The notes under the pieces: model-generated
What the model saw: the letters and a program-made list of their open reading frames with translations, nothing else
What the model was told of the DNA's origin: nothing
The model's database searches: none
Source of the DNA: Bacillus sp. Marseille-P3661
Lineage (GTDB): Bacteria; Bacillota; Bacilli; Bacillales; Bacillaceae_J
Assembly (NCBI RefSeq): GCF_900240995.1
Contig: NZ_LT965953.1
Span: forward strand, 1 to 64,000
Direction of reading: 5' to 3'
DNA length: 64,000 nt
In this document: positions 59,806 to 64,000 of the stretch, piece by piece
Position numbering within the stretch: the first letter of the stretch is position 1
Layout: each line of letters opens with the position of its first letter
Translations under genes and position numbers: made by a program

Positions 59806-62349
59806 TTACTTCCCATAGTCCTGAATTATTTGTTTAAGCAGGTTGCTTTTTGCTTTTGCAACTTCTACAATATCATAAATATCAACTAACCCATCACCGT
59901 TAATATCGGTTTCTAATTCGGGATCAACAATTTGGCCTTGCATAAATGTTCCGGTTAATTTATATGATCCATATCCACTGTGTAACATTACTTTTGCGTA
60001 ATATATACCAGCAGGCAAAAGATTCTTTTCAACCGTTTGATTTCCGCCGTTAAAGTATTGTCCGACATTTGCTATAGCTGTTGTTTTATCTTGCTCATAC
60101 AATATTAAATTTAGATAGGCATTGCCATCAAGGCTGCCTGATGTGATATTAAGAGTTAAGTCACTGCCTTCTGCAATATTTAAAACATACCAATCTTCAG
60201 TGTCTGTTGAATGAGCGTCGGTGTTACCTAAATACCCTTGATAACTTTGATTAGGTCCCATGGGTATAGCACTTTCTGCGTTATCATTCACTTCTAAGTC
60301 ATTGTCAGCTAAAGGGGTAACAGAAGGGCTAAGTGTATATGTGCCGTACCCTGCATTTAATTTTAGCTGTACATAATAGGTTCCAGCCTTTAAGTGAGTG
60401 TGACCAAATGTCTTCGGTGAAGGATCGTAAAACCAGCCACCAGTAAAATTGATTATTGATTGTAAATTGGGGTCATACAAATTTGCCGTCCAATTCGAAT
60501 TACCGTCCGGGCTGCCAGTAGTTACGGTCATTTGCAGATTGCTATCTTCATCTAGTTGGATTTTATACCAATCATCCGAATCAGTTATACCTGAACTTGT
60601 ATAACCTAGGTACCCTTTATAAACTTGGTTCTGTGTCATTAATAAGGCCTCAACTGCACTATCGTTAATTTCTTCATCGTTATCAGTTAACGGAGTAGCG
60701 GTTGGTGTCAGTATATAGGAACCATAACCGGCATCTCGTTTCAACTGGACATAATAAGTTCCTGCTTTTAAGTGATTATGTCCAAACAACTTTGGCGATG
60801 TATCATAAAACCAACCGCCACTAGAAGTTATTAAAGTATTTTTATCTGCATCATATAAATGTGCAGACCAATTTGAATTACTATCTGGGCTTTGAGAAGA
60901 AACGGAAAATTGTAATTCACCATCACCGTTTAATTCAATTTTATACCAATCTTCTAAATCAACATCTCCTAAACTTGAATAACCTAAGTAACCTTTGTAA
61001 TTTCCACTACTAATCATAGTAATTGCGTTTTCTAGTGTATCATTTGGCTCTAAATCCTTATCTGGTAAAGTTGTTACAGTTGGAGAAATTGTATAGGCTC
61101 CGTAGCCAGCATCTGCTTTTATCTGAACGTAATATGTTCCAGCTTTTAAATGATTATGAACTGCCCACTTAAGGGATGGATCATAAAACCAGCCCCCGGT
61201 TCCAGATAAAATGGTTTGACGATCTACATCAAATAAATTAAGTGACCAATAGGAATTACTATTAGGGCTTTCAGTTGTTACATTTATGCGTAACTCACCA
61301 TCTTCGTTAAGCGTTACTTTATACCAGTCTTCTAGATCAGAATCTCCTAAGCTAGTATAACCTAAATACCCGCGATAATTTTCTTGGTCGACCATCGTAA
61401 TGGCGAGATCAGCAGAATCATTTAATTCAGGATCTTTATCTGTTAGTGGTGTTAATGTAGGTGTTAAACTGTATGAACCAAAACCATTTACACGATAAAC
61501 TTGCACATAATAAGTACCAGCCTTTAAATGATCATGTCCGGTTGTTTTGACCGATGTATCGTAAAACCAGCCCCCTGTAGAATTTAGTGCTGTTGTTTGA
61601 TCCGAGTCATAAAAAGTTAAATTCCAGTTACTGTTTGAATTTGTACTATCTGTAGTAATGTCAAATTTTATTGCGCCATCTTCTTGGAGTTCGACTTTAT
61701 ACCAATCTTCTGGATTGAAATCATCTAAATGGCCTGAAACCATTGCTGTGATAGTAGGAGTTGGATCTTCAGAATCTCCTGGGTTTTCGGGATCGCTTGG
61801 ATCAACCGGATCTTCCTGATTTTCAGGTATTAAATCAATAATAATTGAAAATGATCCTGTGTTGTCCTCATAAGAGCCAATCGCATCATTTACCGTTAAA
61901 ACAAGATATCCTTCAGACTGAGAAGTGTATGTGTCAGTTGTTACTAAAAAAGGGTCTGAAATTGAATTTCCTAGTGCGATAACACCAACAAGAGAACCAA
62001 CCGGAAATTGAGGATAAAAAGCATTTGAGTCATATTTTGGTTCAAAAGTCTCACTGTTATTATCTGGATTGGATCGAGTTCCATCTGCATTAACCAAGGG
62101 GCTAAAACCTAAATCGCCTTCTAATCCATAGGTAATGCTTCCACTCACAGTTAAGCTAATTTGGTCACCAACATTGACGTAGGCATCTGTCTGAGTCCAA
62201 TCATCCAAAGACAGCATTGAAGGCTCCTTCGATGCCATAATGGTCACTTCTGAAGATGCAAAAGAAGAACTTGAAACTAAAAAGAAACTAAAGACTAATA
62301 AAACCAATAATTTTAATGAAAATTTACCTATTTTAATACTTTTAAGCAT
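59806..62349 (-). CDS. Secreted PPC-repeat protein with C-terminal dockerin-like segment
   Basis: An 847-residue exported protein with a signal peptide (LKLLVLLVFSFFLVSSSSFA). Residues about 35-175 form an N-terminal domain (VGDQISLTVSGSITYG, GSLVGVIALGN) like a lectin or LecA-type beta sandwich. A proline/aspartate-rich linker (NQEDPVDPSDPENPGDSED) follows. Five repeats of about 120 residues then follow, of the bacterial pre-peptidase C-terminal (PPC) type. Each has DLEDWYKV...GGWFYDxSxKxxxHxHLKAGTYYVQ; the fifth is diverged. The end reads DINGDGLVDIYDIVEVAKAKSNLLKQIIQDYGK, the shared calcium-loop segment. No protease domain is present. A carbohydrate- or surface-binding role is plausible. 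Family A repeats flank both sides. Confidence 0.85.
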   Translation of the reverse strand: MLKSIKIGKFSLKLLVLLVFSFFLVSSSSFASSEVTIMASKEPSMLSLDDWTQTDAYVNVGDQISLTVSGSITYGLEGDLGFSPLVNADGTRSNPDNNSETFEPKYDSNAFYPQFPVGSLVGVIALGNSISDPFLVTTDTYTSQSEGYLVLTVNDAIGSYEDNTGSFSIIIDLIPENQEDPVDPSDPENPGDSEDPTPTITAMVSGHLDDFNPEDWYKVELQEDGAIKFDITTDSTNSNSNWNLTFYDSDQTTALNSTGGWFYDTSVKTTGHDHLKAGTYYVQVYRVNGFGSYSLTPTLTPLTDKDPELNDSADLAITMVDQENYRGYLGYTSLGDSDLEDWYKVTLNEDGELRINVTTESPNSNSYWSLNLFDVDRQTILSGTGGWFYDPSLKWAVHNHLKAGTYYVQIKADAGYGAYTISPTVTTLPDKDLEPNDTLENAITMISSGNYKGYLGYSSLGDVDLEDWYKIELNGDGELQFSVSSQSPDSNSNWSAHLYDADKNTLITSSGGWFYDTSPKLFGHNHLKAGTYYVQLKRDAGYGSYILTPTATPLTDNDEEINDSAVEALLMTQNQVYKGYLGYTSSGITDSDDWYKIQLDEDSNLQMTVTTGSPDGNSNWTANLYDPNLQSIINFTGGWFYDPSPKTFGHTHLKAGTYYVQLKLNAGYGTYTLSPSVTPLADNDLEVNDNAESAIPMGPNQSYQGYLGNTDAHSTDTEDWYVLNIAEGSDLTLNITSGSLDGNAYLNLILYEQDKTTAIANVGQYFNGGNQTVEKNLLPAGIYYAKVMLHSGYGSYKLTGTFMQGQIVDPELETDINGDGLVDIYDIVEVAKAKSNLLKQIIQDYGK

Positions 62350-62442
62350 CGAAACCCTCCTCCTTAGGTATAAAGTTATAGCTCAATTAAAATATAACTG
62401 AATAGTCAGTAAATATGAAGAACAAAATTTTAAACGCGCGTT

Positions 62443-62530
62443 GGGGGAATCATGGGGACGGTTCTCGCGTTTCCCATGATATCAATAAAATCACCAGAAC
62501 CGTCCCGATGTTTCTCCCGATGTTTCTCTC
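62443..62530 (+). repeat. Family A palindromes, head-to-head pair
   Basis: TCATGGGGACGGTTCTCGCG faces ACCAGAACCGTCCCGATG, followed by a half copy. It lies between divergent genes. Confidence 0.9.
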
Positions 62531-62628
62531 TAAAATTATTTGATTGCAAGGGTTAAATTTACTAAAATTAAAAAAGGTGTAAAATATAGGTGCATACTTG
62601 ACCTGTTTTTAAAGGGGGATTAGTTTCA

Positions 62629-63684
62629 ATGCTAAAGATCGGAAGAAACGATCTATGTTATTGTGGAAGTGGTAAAAAATATAAAAAATGTTGTTTGAGT
62701 CAAGTTAGTAAGACCTCGCAATTGCAATTAGAAGACGAGGTTGTTGATATACAATCTGATGTATTTCGATTTGCTTTCTCAAATAACCAATTCAAACAAA
62801 TTGTGCAGGAAAACTTTAATAAGTACTCTCCACAGAAGGATATGGAGGAGACGTTTTATTTTTTTGTTGCGTTGTGGACTCTAATGACTTGTAAAATATT
62901 TGATGGAAGTACAGCGCTTAAAACTTACATGAATACTAGTAGGAAACACGTAAGCCCAAAAATTAATGAGATTATTGATTCATGGGTTGAACACTCACCG
63001 TCTATGGTAAGGGTTGATGAGATCAAGGATAGAAAGCTTTGGGTACGAGATATTTTTACTAATCAATCTAAGGAAATAAAACTAATTGATAAGCTAACTG
63101 AAACACCAACAGAAGGATCTTTAGCATTTGGTTTTATTGTTCCATTTGTGGATGACATATCAATCTTTTTTACATCTGCCCTAACCTTTGAAGATAACCT
63201 TGCGAATGATATAGAGCGTATAGTTCATAATAAATTTAAACAGTCACATCGTGAATTTGGTTACAGTAATCATTCGTTATTTTTACAAGAAGAGTATTTA
63301 AATTTGTTAGATATATTTATGTCTGATGAATTACTGCAATCCCCACCTCAGGAAAGTAAAGAAGAAGATCTCGATGAACAAAGTTCAGATGTGGAATCTC
63401 TTTTTCTTGAAAAGCTTAAGGATGACGATGCGTCTGCTGAAGTAATGGAAGCAGGAAGTTTCCTATGGTATCAGTATTGTCTTAAGAAAAAACCTGTCAT
63501 AAAAAATAAAAAAATATATGCGGCTGCACTCCATTATATATTATTAGACAAAGCTCTAAATGAAAATCGTCTAACACAAAAAGAGGCTGCTGCACTATAT
63601 CATGCATCTGTTGGAAGTGTAAGCAGTCGTTCAAGAGAAATGGCTACCGTTCTTGAAAAAGAGCTTAAAGAATATAAATTTTAA
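62629..63684 (+). CDS. SEC-C motif protein of unknown function
   Basis: A 351-residue protein whose N-terminus MLKIGRNDLCYCGSGKKYKKCC is a complete SEC-C zinc finger (C-x-C-x8-C-C), as found at the end of SecA and in many unrelated proteins. The remaining 325 residues have no domain I recognise. The C-terminal part (RLTQKEAAALYHASVGSVSSRSREM, about residues 318-342) looks like a helix-turn-helix, so DNA binding is possible. The middle is acidic (PPQESKEEDLDEQSSDVES). The ATG follows AAAGGGGG. It is monocistronic between family A repeats. Confidence 0.75.
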   Translation: MLKIGRNDLCYCGSGKKYKKCCLSQVSKTSQLQLEDEVVDIQSDVFRFAFSNNQFKQIVQENFNKYSPQKDMEETFYFFVALWTLMTCKIFDGSTALKTYMNTSRKHVSPKINEIIDSWVEHSPSMVRVDEIKDRKLWVRDIFTNQSKEIKLIDKLTETPTEGSLAFGFIVPFVDDISIFFTSALTFEDNLANDIERIVHNKFKQSHREFGYSNHSLFLQEEYLNLLDIFMSDELLQSPPQESKEEDLDEQSSDVESLFLEKLKDDDASAEVMEAGSFLWYQYCLKKKPVIKNKKIYAAALHYILLDKALNENRLTQKEAAALYHASVGSVSSRSREMATVLEKELKEYKF

Positions 63685-63687
63685 TTA

Positions 63688-63761
63688 AACGGGGACGGTT
63701 CTCGCGTTTCCGCTTAATGGAAGTGGGGAACGGGGAACGTGAGAACCGTCCCCATGTTTCC
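63688..63761 (+). repeat. Family A palindromes, head-to-head pair
   Basis: AACGGGGACGGTTCTCGCG faces AACGTGAGAACCGTCCCCATG, immediately after the SEC-C gene. Confidence 0.92.
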
Positions 63762-63825
63762 AAAGTGAGGAATAAAGATAGCTTTTTAGGAATATAATAA
63801 TTTTGTTTCATCAAACCCCTGAAAT

Positions 63826-63880
63826 AGTCCAAAGTTGCCCGTATCTCGGATCACTTATTCCTGAGGAACGGGCATCTTTT
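63826..63880 (+). terminator. Rho-independent terminator
   Basis: TTGCCCGT and ACGGGCA pair around a 33-nt loop with an inner CTCGGA/TCCTGAG stem, followed by TCTTTTTATTTG. Confidence 0.7.
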
Positions 63881-63935
63881 TATTTGTCTTGAAAAAGAAT
63901 TATATGGGAATGTTATTTTTTAAGGATGTGATTGC

Positions 63936-64000
63936 ATGGGCTATATAGAAGAAATCAGGCAGAAGGTAGGACAGCTGCCGCTTATTTTGAACTCCTCAGG
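63936..64000 (+). CDS. Probable NUDIX hydrolase, N-terminal fragment (runs off the window)
   Basis: Twenty-one codons are visible: MGYIEEIRQKVGQLPLILNS and onward. AAGGATGTG lies just upstream. The beginning M-G-Y-I-E-x-[IL]-R-x-x-V-G-x-x-P-L-I-L is typical of Bacillus NUDIX hydrolases, which cleave nucleoside-diphosphate compounds. The catalytic NUDIX box lies outside the window, so the call rests only on the N-terminal pattern. Confidence 0.5.
   Translation, partial: MGYIEEIRQKVGQLPLILNSS

Overview
The window looks like a low-GC Gram-positive chromosome of a Bacillaceae-type organism. It opens with the 3' end of a 23S rRNA, a 5S rRNA and a tRNA cluster in the same general order as Bacillus trn clusters. 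Shine-Dalgarno sites are strong, GTG and TTG starts are common, terminators are stem-loop plus T-tract, and gene families such as CBO0543, PilZ, TerC, KamA-like and SEC-C are present. The species cannot be named from the sequence alone.

Layout. 1-2950: rRNA 3' end, 5S, 23 complete tRNAs and a truncated tRNA-Arg. One CAT tRNA (the tRNA-Ile2 type) carries a 6-nt duplication in its anticodon loop, and tRNA-fMet is preceded by a duplicated 5' fragment. 2950-10440: decayed accessory DNA with a degenerate holin-like toxin gene, a flavin reductase gene, a frameshifted IS110/IS1111-type element, a glycosyltransferase and a broken group II intron. 10900-15810: a 1279-residue secreted multidomain protein and an XRE/nucleotidyltransferase pair. 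16000-29500: a ROK regulator divergent from a catabolic operon (split transketolase, Zn-alcohol dehydrogenase, SDR, TAXI-TRAP transporter, hydroxypyruvate-isomerase-like TIM barrel, MBL hydrolase and, beyond a second intact IS110 copy, aldehyde dehydrogenase). 29500-33130: a pseudogene, a DUF6933/pRiA4b fusion and an IS3-family element. 33150-46400: a second catabolic region with a GntR regulator, RraA aldolase-like protein, GalB-like PIG-L protein, TAXI-TRAP transporter, RpiR regulator, amidohydrolase, tripartite tricarboxylate transporter, a second RraA and a DUF1932-type dehydrogenase. 46700-64000: an MFS transporter, small membrane proteins, PilZ, TerC and DUF2062 proteins, KamA-like radical SAM, four more secreted proteins, a REP-associated transposase, a SEC-C protein and the start of a probable NUDIX gene.

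How the parts work together. Both catabolic regions pair a local repressor with transporters for organic acids (TAXI-TRAP, TTT) and carbon-cleaving enzymes (transketolase, RraA aldolases). Candidate operators overlap near-consensus promoters, and cre-like sites suggest catabolite control. GalB-like plus RraA-like proteins suggest conversion of a 4-oxalomesaconate-type acid to pyruvate and oxaloacetate.

Two families of short imperfect palindromes are spread between genes. Family A (core GGGGACGGTTCTC) brackets nearly every unit from 49 kb to the end, as well as the 10.9-14.8 kb gene and the REP-associated tyrosine transposase. Family B (core GGGACAGGTCC) lies in the catabolic regions and is the insertion target of both IS110 copies. 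The non-coding end of those elements contains a structured RNA candidate with guide-like matches to this target. Five secreted proteins share a single dockerin-like calcium-loop segment, and each is bracketed by family A repeats. These two associations are the most interesting signals in the window.
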